A stretch of DNA of 64,000 nucleotides from Aphrophora alni (GCA_963513935.1 OY740776.1:8834724-8898723), one strand, 5' to 3'. Positions 1 through 10,580 are shown, numbered from the stretch's first letter. Translations and numbers: made by a program. The notes: generated by a model not told the origin, from the letters alone.

Positions 1-130
1 TCAGTGAACAATTACCTTTAAAATGAGGTATCACTTAACCTACCGTTACATTAGAAAAAAAAAATTCAAAACTACCCCCACCCCAAAAAACACCTTTTTG
101 GCACATTTGGGAAATTTCAAATTAATTTCT
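1..130. mobile_element. Partial arm of a foldback element (window starts inside it)
   Basis: The stretch with AAAATGAGGTATCACTTAACC, then an A-rich run, then CCCCCACCCC and CCTTTTTGGC follows the same order of motifs as the right arm of the complete foldback element at 32772-33717 (around 33490-33570). The similarity is diverged and the terminus lies outside the window. Low-to-moderate confidence; it could simply share a motif with that family. Confidence 0.45.
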
Positions 131-429
131 CTACATTCGTTGTTACGAAGGATTTACCTCATTTTGTCTACCCACTGTACATTGTGACGGGTGGTCTGCC
201 TCACCCTGCATAAACACCACTAGATTTTTTTAATGTGTATTTATGTCCACAAACAAAATTTACACAATCACAAAATTGTCCTCTACACCAAATTTCATGT
301 ACGTATCTTAGTTTGTGCTATCGTGCTTACGTACAGACGACAGACTGGCTTTCCTGAGGTCATGAAACGTAAAGATCGATAAAAAACAGAGGTCAAAGTT
401 TCAGCCATTAACCTAACCTAACCTAAACT

Positions 430-985
430 TGGTATATTCGGAAGTGAAAACAACGTTTTGAGAATTCTGCCCATTGTTATTCAAATACCCCTAGACTTTT
501 CCCCAGTGTATTTATGTCCACAAACAAAACTTTATACATTGACATCTTATTAACACAAAACCATGTGTCGCTAAAACTCTTAAGTTCAGAGTAAAAAAGA
601 TCCCGTACAATTGTTCTCTCAACAGACTGTCGATGTAAGCAAAGTTTATCCAAAAAGACAAATAAGGAAACGATCTCGTCTGCAAAACAAACAGAATTAA
701 TCGACTAAATAACTGTGCAAACTGGTTGTTGAAAACACTTGATTATGTCAAAGCTTTGTGAACAACATTTACTCACTTCCCTTCTAGATGGCATTGTATT
801 CTCTCATTTTAGTGGATTAAATTTGGCAACAGAAAAGACTGACAAGTTTGAATTCCCTGTTAAAAGATGCTAAGTTTCTTCAAACAGGTAAAACAATGTG
901 AAATGTCAAATATTTTTAACAAGTCTGTAGAATTCCGACATATCATTTTCAGTATGCGAAGGGGAAAGTATTTAAAAACAAAATG
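430..985 (+). repeat. Dispersed repeat, copy 1 (pair with 3275-3813)
   Basis: About 550 bp aligning by eye, with scattered substitutions and short indels, to 3275-3813. Shared landmarks are CCCTAGACTTTT, ACAATTGTTCTCTCAACAGA, TGCAAACTGGTTGTTGAAAA and CTTCTAGATGGCATTGTATT. The offset is about 2843 bp. A short third fragment (TGTGTATTTATGTCCACAAA) lies at 225-260. No coding potential was seen. The CCTAA triplet at 411-425 lies just upstream. The pair encloses the single-copy satellite relative and the mariner element, but the pair is too diverged to be LTRs of a young insertion. Confidence 0.75.
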
Positions 986-1014
986 TTAATGACGCCATTA
1001 TTGTACTTACCCAA

Positions 1015-1447
1015 CCCGAAAGTTTGTTTCAATGTTAAATTGTATTGGTAGATCAAGGAGTCTTATCCAGTAGAGTAAGTTTGTTACAGAGGTTTTCTGA
1101 ACCTCATAATTGTGTAATCATTATTTCTTGACGTCAGCTATAGATCCCAAGATGTGTATATATTAAAAGTTGTCACTCGCTTCGCTCGTATCGTGGCCCT
1201 GGAAATCCTCAAGGTACATGACTGTGTGAAGAAGCCTCCACTCGCTACGTTTATATTCTGCCCTACCGGATCTTGTAACTGTACTCAATATCACATTTTC
1301 TTGGAACGCAGGGTTCGAAATTATCTTTTTTACAATAACTTCTGTCAAAATACAAAAGGTGGGATTTGTACCATTCCATGCAGAATTGAAATCTGCAAGT
1401 TTATACCTGATTTATTGTGTTGCAAGTTGAATAACACACGAGATATG
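1015..1447 (+). repeat. Single-copy relative of the 70-bp and 171-bp satellites at 9.6-11.9 kb
   Basis: The order of blocks matches 9560-10790 without any tandem amplification: GGTTTTCTGAACCTC, TTTCTTGA, a CACTCGCTTCGCT block, GGCCCTGG, GATCTTGTAACT, a TTCGAAATTA block, ACAATAACTTC, GTACCATTCCATGCAGAATT and a final AATAACACA. One CACTCGCT block here corresponds to the roughly 13-copy 70-bp array. One ACAATAACTTC-to-AATAACACA block corresponds to the 171-bp array. The short open frames on both strands here are not conserved in the satellite copy, so I do not call a gene. Confidence 0.75.
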
Positions 1448-1784
1448 TAGAAAAAATTTGTTTTTTGACATTTTAAAATAGATTTTCTTCATATAGGGGT
1501 TCTATATTAAAAATTCCCTTATAGCAAATTAAATTACTAACTGCAATTTGTCGTAACTGCTATCGTGTTTTACGTATAGATTATCCCCTGTTCAAAAAGT
1601 ATCCAGTCTTAATTTTTATTGGTAAAACAAAGGAAGCTATGGTGGCGGGGCTTGCTATACGTTTGTAGGCAACCCGAGTGCGCATGCTCCATTTTTTGTT
1701 TATCTGCCAAAACCAACCAGCCGCCGGTAGGCCGTTCATAAGTAAGTACCGTCGGATTTTCCTTTTGGACAAAACTGACAGAAC

Positions 1785-2335
1785 AAGTTATAGTCTGTAT
1801 ACAGTAACTTGGCGTCTGAACTCTTGGCTACCTGCGAGCGGCCGGAACCGCCCCCCTCCCCCTACGCTCCCTTCCTCACCCAGCTGTTTCAGTGATGCAG
1901 TGTTAACCTACTAGCGTTAAACACTGCACTATTTAACTTTTTTATGGGAGACACAATTTTAAATTTTTTTTCAGCATAGTTAAAATGTTTAGGAAAATAT
2001 AAGCAAATTGATACCAAACAAAACACTATTCCGTTTGTAAAAGCCGCCAGTAGAAAGCTCTTTACACAGCTACTTTTTGCATAATCACATACTTATTATT
2101 TACATGTTTACGTACGATTTACATACATTTGTGTCGTATTTGGTATCAATTTGCTTATATTTTCCTAAACATTTTAACTATGCTGAAAAAAATTAAAAAT
2201 TGTGTCTCCCATAAAAAAGTTAAACAGTGCAGTGTTAACGCTAGTAGGTGACTCATCACGGAAACAGCTGAGTGAGGAAGGGAGCGAGGGGGGACGGTCC
2301 GGGTCCAGACGCCAAGTTACAGTATACAGATAATA
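1785..2335. mobile_element. Foldback insertion with ~190-210 bp inverted arms
   Basis: The left arm (about 1791-2015) and right arm (about 2137-2332) are reverse complements with modest divergence. Both include GCGTCTGAAC/GTCCAGACGC, CAGCTGTTTC, the TAGCG block, ACTTTTTTATGGGAGACACA and GTTTAGGAAAATATAAGCAA. The loop is about 120 bp. Ends read TATAGTCTGTATACAGTAAC and its near-complement. It disrupts the 5' region of the mariner element, so it arrived later. I could not find a convincing target duplication; the superfamily is unknown. Confidence 0.75.
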
Positions 2336-2339
2336 AACA

Positions 2340-3190
2340 GCATTGCTGCAACACATTTTGTTTAAAGCTTGGAGATTCGCAAGCGGAAACAATCCGTAAG
2401 AGCCGACAAGTGTTGCAATGGACACCACTCGGATAAAAGAGTGGTACAATTGGTTCAAAGATGGCCGCTCAACCAGTGGACAGTGAAGCACGTTCTGAGA
2501 GGCCCTCAACATCCAGAAGTGAGGCAACCATTGATCACGTAAAGAATCTGGTGATACAGAATCGTCGAATCACTACAAGAGAACTTGCAGGCGATGTGAG
2601 CTACAGTATTGTAGCCGTTCGTTACATTTTGACCCTTAGGAGGGTCTCAGCAAAGTTTGTGCCGAAACAACTTCATCTGTAGATCGACAAGGACATGCTG
2701 TAGACCATATTTGGAGTTCCATTTATCACAATGGAAGCATGCAACATCCTCGAGGCCTAAAAAAGCAATGCAGTTCCGCAGCAATGTCAAAGTCATGCTG
2801 GTCGTCATTTTTGACTCCTAGTGGCGTGGTACATCACGAGTACGTACTGTCACCAAGTAGTAATACCAAGAGGTTCTGCGTCGCCTTCGTGATGCAGTCA
2901 GACGCAACGGCCTGTGGGGAGCTCTATCACGATAACGCACCACGCTCATTCTTCACATTTAATTCTGAATTTCTTGGCGAAACACACAACACCTACGGTT
3001 CGTCACCCTCCCTACTCTCCTGACATGGCTCCCTGTCCCCAAGCTGAAAATGTCGTTAAAAGGGACCAAATTTGAGACAAGAGACCACATAATACAGAAA
3101 GCAGCATAATACTTACAGCGATGCTTCCAACAGTGGTAGAAACGTTGGGAGAATTGTGTGACAGCCCGAGGGGACTACTTAAAAGGAGAT
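2340..3190 (+). pseudogene. Mariner-family transposase pseudogene
   Basis: A mariner transposase catalyses cut-and-paste transposition through a DDD/E catalytic core, after an N-terminal helix-turn-helix binds the inverted repeats. Visible pieces, in order and in several frames, are: a KLGDSQAETIRK-like start; RIKEWYNWFKDGRS near 2425; the second HTH around 2520-2620 with SRSEATIDHVKN; VMLVVIFDS and GVVHHEY near 2790-2840 (second catalytic region); HDNAPRS near 2930; FPKLKM-like residues near 3040; and a C-terminal tail WENCVTARGDYLKGD near 3150-3185. Frameshifts and stops separate these pieces, so no functional product is possible. The intact family protein is about 340 residues. The longest surviving stretch (2461-2682) covers only the HTH part. 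Confidence 0.85.
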
Positions 3191-3274
3191 TAGAGTTAAA
3201 TAATTGTATCCGAATAAAAACTGACTTTAGGAATATTAGTTGGATACTTTTTAAACATGCCTCGTACTTCGTAA

Positions 3275-3813
3275 GTAATATGGTGCTGAAATAAAACTAA
3301 GGGTCAGATAATTCTACGCAATGTTATATTTAAATATCCCTAGACTTTTTGCCTGTGTATTTATATACACACACAAAATTTATACCTTATTACTGTAATA
3401 CAAAACCTCGTTCGTTAAAACTCTTAGTTTCAAAATAAAAATGATCCCATACAATTGTTCTCTCAACAGACTGCCGATGTAAGCAAAGTTTATCCAAAAA
3501 ATAAATAAAGCAAACAATTTCGTCTGCAGAACAAACACAATAAGTTGAGTAAATAGCCCAACTGTGCAAACTGGTTGTTGAAAACGCTTGATTATGTCAA
3601 AGCTTTGTGAACAACTTTACGCCCTTTTTCCTTCTAGATGGCATTGTATTCTCTCATTTTAGTGGATTAAATTTGGCGACAGAGAAGACTGAAAAGTTTG
3701 AATTCCCTTAAAAGACGCAAACTTTCTTCAAAAAAAGAATGTAAAAAGTCAAATATATTTAACAAGTCCTGTGTGAGATTCAAACTCAGAAGGGGAAAGT
3801 ATATTTAAAAACT
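3275..3813 (+). repeat. Dispersed repeat, copy 2 (pair with 430-985)
   Basis: This is the counterpart of copy 1 on the same strand, with the same landmark order (CCCTAGACTTTTTGCC, CAATTGTTCTCTCAACAGAC, GGCATTGTATTCTCTC, GAAGGGGAAAGTAT). It begins directly after the right end of the mariner element. No ORF is worth calling. Confidence 0.75.
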
Positions 3814-3929
3814 TCACTTGTCATATCGGTGAACTTTTTTTATTCATAGTTTTTGTTAAGGAGTTAACAGCGCTTCAACTATCGAAAATCTGATAATTGT
3901 CATTGTCTTTAAACAGGAAAACCTCTCGG

Positions 3930-4432
3930 TGATCCTCGTTTTATAAAAAAGGAAGAAACTAGCATTAAAATAAGGGAAGAAAAGAACCCATAAAAAAGGG
4001 GGGAAAGTACATGTAAAAAGGAAGAAAAATTGTATAAAAAAAGGAAGAAACTAACGTATAAAAAACGGAAGAAAGTATATATAAAAAAGGTGGAAGAACA
4101 TATAAAAAGGAAGATGAACATATAAAAAAGGAAGAAAAAACGTATATAAAGAAGACTAGAACATGTAAAAAAAATGAAGAATGTGTGTGTGTGTATGTGT
4201 GTGTGTATGTAAGTGTGTGTGTCAAAAAGGAAGAAAAGAATATATAAAAAATTTTAAAAAACGTATAAAAAGAATGAAAGAACAAATAAAAGAGGAAGAA
4301 AAACCATACAAAAAAGAAGATAACGTATAAAAAAAAGAAAGAAAAATACATATAAAAAAGGATGGAAGAACAATAAAAAAGAAAAATGGAACATATAAAA
4401 GAAGAAAGAAACCAATTGGACATACTATACAT
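3930..4432. repeat. Degenerate purine-rich minisatellite (unit ~ACATATAAAAAAGGAAGAA)
   Basis: About 25 imperfect units of roughly 17-22 bp built from (A/C)RTATAAAAAAGGAAGAA, with strong strand asymmetry (purines on the plus strand). A GT microsatellite interrupts it at about 4181-4222. Long open frames on the minus strand here (rich in F, S, L, Y) are artefacts of low complexity. Related single fragments, also adjacent to the dispersed 'family C' repeat, occur at 55755-55795 (plus) and 5425-5460 (minus), which suggests that the array grew from one segment of that repeat. Confidence 0.8.
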
Positions 4433-4964
4433 ATTTTTTGAAATTCTGGCGTGTTACGGATGATATTGATGAAAATGAACAGTAAGAAAGTTTTAATTCA
4501 AAAATAATTTTAAAATTAACGCTGATCGTAAATTGTGTTTTACAGACAGATATAAAAGCGTGAATGATATAACGATTACTTTTTCTATGCCACATACAAT
4601 TTCAGATAATTTCCCTCAGGTTTAAGAATAATTTCCCATGTGAATACAAACGATTGGGGATTTGCTTACGATGGGTTAAAACCTCTTGTTTCACATTCCT
4701 TAAAACAAAGAACGATTTAAAAAAGAAAACATTAAACTGCACTAGCAATGAAATAGACATAATGCTCCCTCATTCATTTTACCCGATAAAACTAAAATAA
4801 CTACTTGAGCTCTAACTACTAATTTTGGTCCTTTTTTACTTTCTTACATATAAGAAAGTAATGATAGGAGTCAAGTAATCGATCTAGAGTTTCTTCTCAT
4901 TGTATCAGTTTTAAAGTTCCCGGACTTCGAAAGAGTGGGTTTTGTAATGATGTCTGTCTGACGC

Positions 4965-5740
4965 ATTTCTGCCTCGCAACTGCCTTATAAAAGGCATTTC
5001 CTTTGTTATTCTGGACGTCAAAATGTACTTGAGCAAATTTTCTACCACACTGAATAATGCTGGCAAACATTCTACTAAAGACTACGTACAAAAATAAAGT
5101 TGCAAATATATTTTGCAAGTACAAAAAGTATATTTTCCGATAACTTTCGGACAAAAAATTTTAACTAGTTGTTTGCCATTTACTGCGTAATGTAGTTCTT
5201 TAGCTGATAGTTTTCTTCATCACGTTTATATACAGGGTGGTCCTTTTATCCTGAGCACTATGGGTATCTCTTAAACTAGTAATCCTTTAAGTGGAGGAAC
5301 TTTATTTCTATATAGAATTTAAAACCCAGTTCTGTAAACTTTGAAAATGGCCTCTATTTTTCAATTTGGCTGCTAACTTTAAACATCCTTAATTTATGTC
5401 TTTTATCCCCTTTTTAAATATATACTGTTCTTCTTTTTTTTTATACGTTCTTTTCTTCCTTTACTATAAGGCGATAGAAAAAAAACTCTAACATAAGAGC
5501 CACAAAAATTACGTTTTAAATAAACTTAATTTAAAACTCTATTTAATCGGAAAATATAATTTTTGTACTTGCAAAATATATTTGCAACTTTATTTTTGTA
5601 GGTAGAGTGTTTAGTAACACTTACACACACTTTAGTAGTGTTTGCCAGCATTATTCAGTGTGGTAGAAAATTTGCTCTAATACATTTTGACGTCCAGAAT
5701 ATCAGAGGAAATGCCTTTATAAAGCAGATGCCAGGCAGAA
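4965..5740. mobile_element. Inverted repeat structure with ~180-190 bp arms
   Basis: Arm 4965-5143 and arm 5547-5740 are reverse complements, sharing TTCTGGACGTCAAAATGTA, GCAAATTTTCTACCACACTG, AATAATGCTGGCAAACA and TTGCAAATATATTTTGCAAG. The right arm has an extra TAAACACT/AGTGT-type insertion. The ~400-bp spacer contains TACAGGGTGGTCC, which resembles termini of other elements here. The right arm is followed at 5769-5795 by a minus-strand hammerhead-like core, so these arms may be inverted Penelope-like termini. That link is inference. Confidence 0.7.
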
Positions 5741-5768
5741 AATTAAAGTCAAATTAAAATCAAACGCG

Positions 5769-5795
5769 TTTCAACTACAAAGTCGCCATCCTCAG
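5769..5795 (-). ncRNA. Hammerhead-ribozyme-like core (minus strand), degenerate
   Basis: On the minus strand the order is CTGAGGA, then a 14-nt stem-loop segment, then GAAAC followed by GCGTTTGAT. This matches the catalytic core layout CUGANGA / stem II / GAAA. Such minimal motifs are known in terminal regions of Penelope-like elements. The helix II segment pairs poorly here, so activity is doubtful. The same GAAACGCGTTTGAT context recurs at 35777-35800. Confidence 0.4.
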
Positions 5796-5799
5796 TGAT

Positions 5800-6687
5800 A
5801 CATGAGCTACAATACCAAAAGTATAACTGTGTAAGGCGATGATAACCGAGAGGTTTTCGCCGCTAAACGACCAAGAAAAACCCAAATTTTTGAAAGTTGA
5901 AGCGCCCTTAACTCCTAAACAAGTGGGTATATAAAAAAACCCAAAGAATAAAAAGTCTAAATTCCGAAAAATATAATAAATAGGGGTTTCCATAAGAAAC
6001 TTTAAAGTTAGCTGGCATATTGGGAAAATGGCGGCCATTTAAAAAATAGTTTTTATATTCCAATATTAATAAGGAATGAAAATTAAATCATAGAATCATT
6101 ATAAATAAAGATTGAGCTCGACTTGTGGGATAATATTACGTAGAACAAAAACTCGAACACAAGATCTCGCAAAAACTACGTTTATTCAATCAAACGTTTA
6201 TAGAATCATTAGGTAGTTTACGAGGCACCAATAGTTCCCAATATGAAATGTTCACATCGTATACTGTTAGTCTTAGTTATTTTGAATACTCGCTGCAAAC
6301 AAGCCCCGAAATCCTAACTTAGATTACTTAGTTTCAACTTAGTTTTCCAACATGGTCCGAAGTAACTAAGCTATGCAGGCATGTCCCATGATAACGAGAG
6401 TTGATTTACACTCTCGAAACGTGGTGCAAACTTCGGATTAAACCATATCATAAAAACTGATTAGATTAAGCAATATAAGATAAAGAAAAGAGACTTGTGA
6501 CTTACCTCTGAAAGTAGGTTAGTAACTTAGAGAGAGACAATAATTATATCACACACAAGGCCAATTTAACTGTAAACACAAAACAATACAAACGTGTTAG
6601 TATACAAACAACACAAAGGGTATGGTTAATCATGCAAGAATACTATGTTGACTTCAAATAATGATAGGACAGGTTTCTTAATTAATA
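5800..6687. other. No recognisable gene
   Basis: AT-rich sequence. A segment near 5990-6050 (TTAGCTGGCATATTGGGAAA, then ATGGCGGCCATTTAAAAAAT) resembles 5345-5390 in theme, as in non-autonomous element interiors, but I cannot define ends. Short open frames here have no recognisable domain. Confidence 0.4.
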
Positions 6688-6800
6688 TTGGTCTCTCTTA
6701 ACCAACTCTTGTTATTTTCTGACCCTGACGCTATTAGAGTACTCGTTTTTATTTTTATTTTCTTCTTCTCTTTTAAAAGTCGATGCCGACCGAGGTTTTT
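6688..6800 (-). repeat. Dispersed repeat family C, partial copy
   Basis: Read on the minus strand it gives TACTCTAATAGCGTCAGGGT, then AACAAGAGTTGGTTAAGAGAG. This matches 55800-55865 almost base for base over about 55 nt and matches the unit of the 45.8-47.5 kb satellite more loosely. The neighbouring AAAACCTCGG and AAGAAGAAAATAAAAAT parts are also shared with other copies. Confidence 0.75.
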
Positions 6801-7474
6801 CGCATTAAAAAAAATCGTGCATTATTACAAACAAGACGGTAAAAATTAAGTCTTAATAATATTACCTCACTTTTTACTCACCCATGACGTAATTTTGACA
6901 ACCGACAAAAATCTTATTCATGTTTTATAGCCTCAGGAAATCGAAGTGCTTTTTAACATGCCGTTCGTCCGTCGGGATTGTCTGTTGGAAAGCACGCTAG
7001 TGGTTACAAAAATAAAGATAGGAACATAAAATTTGGTGTTGGGGACTATAGTGTGCTCATAAAGAACCCTATTGGAATTCAGAATTTTACCTACAGACGA
7101 CGACGGTGGACGGACATCGTGTTAAATGTTTCGGATTCCTGACGTCATCAATTCTGAAGATCAGTCAAAAAACGTAAATTATTTGCCATTTTTAAATTTA
7201 GCCTATACTTTCTATAATATGAAGTCAACTCCATCGTATGGTTTAAACCTCAGAAATTAGAGGCTTTGATGCTGTCATCTATTTTTTCTCCTTCATTTGT
7301 TGTTGTTTAAAGGTGGAAAACCTTTATCATCGCCATTTTATTATTTACAAATAGAAGTGGGTTTTACCCCCTAGATATTTCAGCCTATACGACTTTTTGT
7401 GAACTTCTTAAATCTTCCTAACTAGCTTATTTCTATTCCATTGGTTAGGGTCAGGATTTTCCTAGTTAGATTGC

Positions 7475-7765
7475 CTGTTCCTTCAAAGATCGTATCTAGG
7501 CCCGAAGATCAGTTGTCTTCCACGTCCTAATGCTTCGCTTTTTCGAAGTATATGTTCTGCAGTTTGATTAGTCTGCATTTCAAGTTTCCTTGGAATAATC
7601 CCATAGTGTTAAGATGCTTCTTGAAAGCTCCATGGTCTGACACGAAGTTTGAGATTTCGTTTACTTTGTGAAGTGACGAATTTAGAGAGTTTCAGATCTG
7701 GTTGGACCAGTAATCCGTATAGTTTTCCCGTGGAGTATTTTGTCCATCGTTCCTCAATTTCTTAA
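7475..7765 (-). pseudogene. C-terminal tail of a non-LTR retrotransposon ORF2, broken
   Basis: Minus-strand translation gives a segment typical of the region after RNase H in R1/I/Jockey-type elements. First comes RWTKYSTGKLYGLL (the W..S..G..Y.L pattern), then SDHGAFKKHLNTMGLFQ, LKCRLIKLQ and, in another frame, EALGRGRQLIFG. In intact relatives this tail carries a Cys-Cys-His-Cys motif following a 'TGH...L...G' start; here only one Cys is readable in frame and at least two frameshifts are needed. It is therefore a dead fragment. The assignment rests on family pattern recognition, not on a search. Confidence 0.6.
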
Positions 7766-7794
7766 TTTAGTCATAGTTTTAGCATCACCATGTA

Positions 7795-7990
7795 AAAAAT
7801 AAAGTATAAAATAAAGACATTTATCCCTCAAATACTCTAATAACGTCAGGATTGGTAAAAAACAAGATGTCTACAGGAAAGTTGGAAAAGAGGGATCTAA
7901 CCCAAAACTACGTCAAATAAACTGTAGATCCAGTTAAAATAACTCGGGATTGCCAGGCGCGTACACACTATAGTGAGCCCATAAAGATTG
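7795..7990 (+). repeat. Dispersed repeat family C, copy
   Basis: Contains AATACTCTAATAACGTCAGG, GGGATCTAACCCAAAACTAC, CTGTAGATCCAGTT and CTCGGGATTGCCA in the same order as the 162-bp satellite unit at 45.8-47.5 kb. It is a single copy, so it shows the dispersed form of that satellite. Confidence 0.8.
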
Positions 7991-8224
7991 CAATCATACA
8001 ACGGCCCACTTCTGCATGCTCCAACTCCGACGACACTAGCGCATTCTAAACTGAACCCACAAAACTACAACTGTACGACCCACGTTAAAGATTCACGTTA
8101 GCGTATACTATCCATCTTATTTTCTTAAATATAAAATCAACGTTCACTCAAAATAATTATAAAACCCGTCTGAGAAACCTGTTCTTATTTTTTGAGAAAA
8201 CAATAAAATTAAAAAAAGCGTGTA

Positions 8225-8700
8225 CTGAAACCACACGACTTAAGGTTTAGGCATACAGGGACAGTTATTTCAATAAGGTGGACGTTTTAAAGCGACAGTT
8301 TAAATTGTAGACGGACAAGCGAGTAAAATTATACGGGTCCTTTGTTTTACCTATAAACTTCTAATATAGAAACATCAATGAAAATGCAATCTATCATTAA
8401 ATTACTATTGAATTGTTTGTCTCACATCTCACAAAACTGTTTTAAAAAATTATACGCTACGCATTTCTCATTGTGTTGTTAAAAAAAAATTCGTATTCGT
8501 CAAACAAAAAACTATAAATGATTTCGCACTGCAACTTAATTAAAAATCAAAATAAATTTTTATAGATTTGTAGGTCACCCTGTTCATGATTGAGAGGTGG
8601 ATATGATATTTAAATTTTGACTATCACCAACATATTAATTTTGTTTCTTCAAATAAACGTACATATTCGTAATCAGAATAGTTTTGTTTGATATTGCACC
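8225..8700 (+). repeat. Dispersed repeat family J, copy 1 (rearranged pair with 36235-36695)
   Basis: Shared landmarks with 36235-36695 are ATCAATGAAAAT, GAATTGTTTGTCTC, CATCTCACAA, TATACGCTACGCATTTCTCATT, ACGACTTA, ACCAACATATTAA and ACATATTCGTAATCA. Block order is partly rearranged: the ACGACTTA block comes before the CATTTCTC block here and after it in the other copy. No coding potential was seen. Confidence 0.6.
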
Positions 8701-9020
8701 ACGTAAAATTTCCAAAACAATTTTTCAACTAGATTGTTTTTGATCCTTAACTACCCGAAAGTATTTTTGTTACCGCTATATTTTTCCTATATGTAGGACA
8801 ATACAAAGAATATAAATGCAAAGTTGAAATATAAGTTATGGATTTATTGTTTTGTCTGTGTAGACTGGTTGCGACTTAAAGACACGCGCGTGCAATTCTA
8901 ATGCTCCTTGATTTTACCTACCTAAAAATCCTCGCGCCTGGGTAAACTCCATGTCTTGGGAGTGTCCTATATTTGATCCTTCCTTAGCCTTAAAATCTTA
9001 ACGTTTAGAAGAGTAATTTT

Positions 9021-9213
9021 CAAGGGCGTACCCAGGATCAAAACTAGGGGGAGGGGGGAAGAGCACGCCATGGTCATTCAATATACAATTGATTATTAAA
9101 ATAGTTATTTCAAAACTTGTATTAAATTCCAGCAACAAAATATATAATAAAGATTTTTTTTTTGCTTTCAGGGGGGCAGCTGCCCCCCCTGCCCCTCGCT
9201 GGGTACGCCCATG
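9021..9213. mobile_element. hAT-type MITE, 193 bp, with 8-bp target duplication
   Basis: Terminal inverted repeats are CAAGGGCGTACCCAG and CATGGGCGTACCCAG (minus strand), 15 bp with one mismatch. They are flanked by a perfect 8-bp direct repeat GTAATTTT at 9013-9020 and 9214-9221. The interior holds GGGGGGCAGCTGCCCCCC near the right end, itself a palindrome. An 8-bp duplication with CA-starting ends is the hAT hallmark. No transposase is encoded. The intact duplication suggests a fairly recent insertion. Confidence 0.85.
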
Positions 9214-9640
9214 GTAATTTTAGATTTTGTTTGAATATCTAAATAGATTTAAATAAAAGTTACACACGTTGAGATAAGATAACATTCCATATAATAAAGA
9301 CTCAAAGTGAAGGTGGTGCTGCGTGGTTTTCACTTGAACTAAAGTCACATGCCCACACTCTCTTGAGTTGAGTGTCTCTACTTCAACCCCTTTACTCTTA
9401 CTCTAGATTTTATTAGACTACCCACTCAACAGGATAGGCCTACCTCTTGTGTTTTATTAACAATTGCATCTGTGGTGTATCACATTTGTTTCAAGAACAA
9501 GATATTTTGCTTGTAATGTGTTTGCTTCCAAATGTTTTGTTACGTAGAAATGTTAAATTGTACTGGGATCGTAAGTTTGTTTAAATGAGTTGTTACACAG
9601 GTTTTCTGAACCTCGTAATTGTGTATATCACTACTTTCTT

Positions 9641-10580
9641 GATGTCAAGTGACCACTCGCTTCGCTTCTGGGATTGTCTTGGTCTTGGCGGATCTCGAAG
9701 CAGTACATATTGTGGTAGAGCTTCATTCGCTTCCCTCCTGGGATTGTCCTGGTCCTGGCGGACCTCGAAGCAGTACATATTGTGGTAGAGCTTCATTCGC
9801 TTCCCTCCTGGGATTGTCTTGGTCTTGGCGGACCTCGAAGCAGTACATATTGTGGTAGAGCTTCACTCGCTTCCCTCCTGGGATTGTCTTGGTCTTGGCG
9901 ACCTCAAAGCAGTACATATTGTGGTAGAGCTTCATTCGCTTCCCTCCTGGGATTGTCTTGGTCTTGGCGGACCTCGAAGCAGTACATATTGTGGTAGAGC
10001 TTCACTCGCTTCCCTCCTGGGATTGTCTTGGTCTTGGCGACCTCAAAGCAGTACATATTGTGGTAGAGCTTCATTCGCTTCCCTCCTGGGATTGTCTTGG
10101 TCTTGGCGGACCTCGAAGCAGTACATAATGTGGTAGAGCTTCACTCGCTTCCCTCCTGGGATTGTCTTGGTCTTGGCGGACCTCGAAGCAGTACATATTG
10201 TGGTAGAGCTTCACTCGCTTCCCTCCTGGGATTGTCTTGGTCTTGGCGGACCTCGAAGCAGTACATATTGTGGTAGAGCTTCACTCGCTTCCCTCCTGAG
10301 ATTGTCTTAGTCTTGGCGGACCTCGAAGCAGTACATATTGTGGTAGAGCTTCACTCGCTTCAATCCTGGGATTGTCTTGGCCTTGGCGGACCTCGAAGCA
10401 GTACATAATATAGTAGAGCTTCATTCGCTTCCCTCCTGGGATTGTCTTGGTCTTGGCGGACCTCGAAGCAGTACATATTGTGGTAGAGCTTCACTCGCTT
10501 CCCTCCTGGGATTGTCTTGGTCTTGGCGGACCTCGAAGCAGTACATAATGTGGTAGAGCTTCATTCGCTTCGCTGGAGGC
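9641..10580. repeat. Satellite A: 70-bp tandem repeat, about 13 copies
   Basis: The unit starts GTGGTAGAGCTTCATTCGCT and ends with a GCAGTACATATT block. Successive GTGGTAGAG positions near 9711, 9781, 9851, 9920, 9990, 10059, 10130 and on to 10550 give 69-70 bp spacing. Some units lack one base (GGCGACCTCA versus GGCGGACCTCG). Because 70 is not a multiple of 3, each unit shifts frame and all three frames stay open for some distance, creating overlapping ORFs that are artefacts. The array adjoins satellite B through a ~70-bp unique junction (10575-10650). Confidence 0.95.

Larger units (their letters stand above)
1588..3260 (+). mobile_element. Mariner-like DNA transposon, decayed, carrying a nested insertion
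   Basis: Inverted ends are visible: TGTTCAAAAAGTATCCAG at the left, and its counterpart at the right which reads TGTTTAAAAAGTATCCAA on the minus strand. Between them is a mariner-family transposase in pieces on the plus strand. The 5' half is interrupted by a foldback insertion (1785-2335). A TA target duplication is not clear at either end. The element lies between two copies of an unrelated dispersed repeat. Confidence 0.8.

Noticed and set aside
430..3813. LTR pair of a retrotransposon
   Set aside because: No primer-binding site, polypurine tract or gag-pol between the copies; the interior is a mariner element and a satellite precursor.
3909..4432. 70- and 155-codon minus-strand frames rich in Phe, Ser, Tyr
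   Set aside because: They read the complement of the GGAAGAA minisatellite and of a GT microsatellite; no signal peptide or domain logic beyond composition.
9585..10136. Series of overlapping 60-105-codon frames on both strands
   Set aside because: A 70-bp unit shifts frame every copy and contains few stops, so all frames stay open; not genes.
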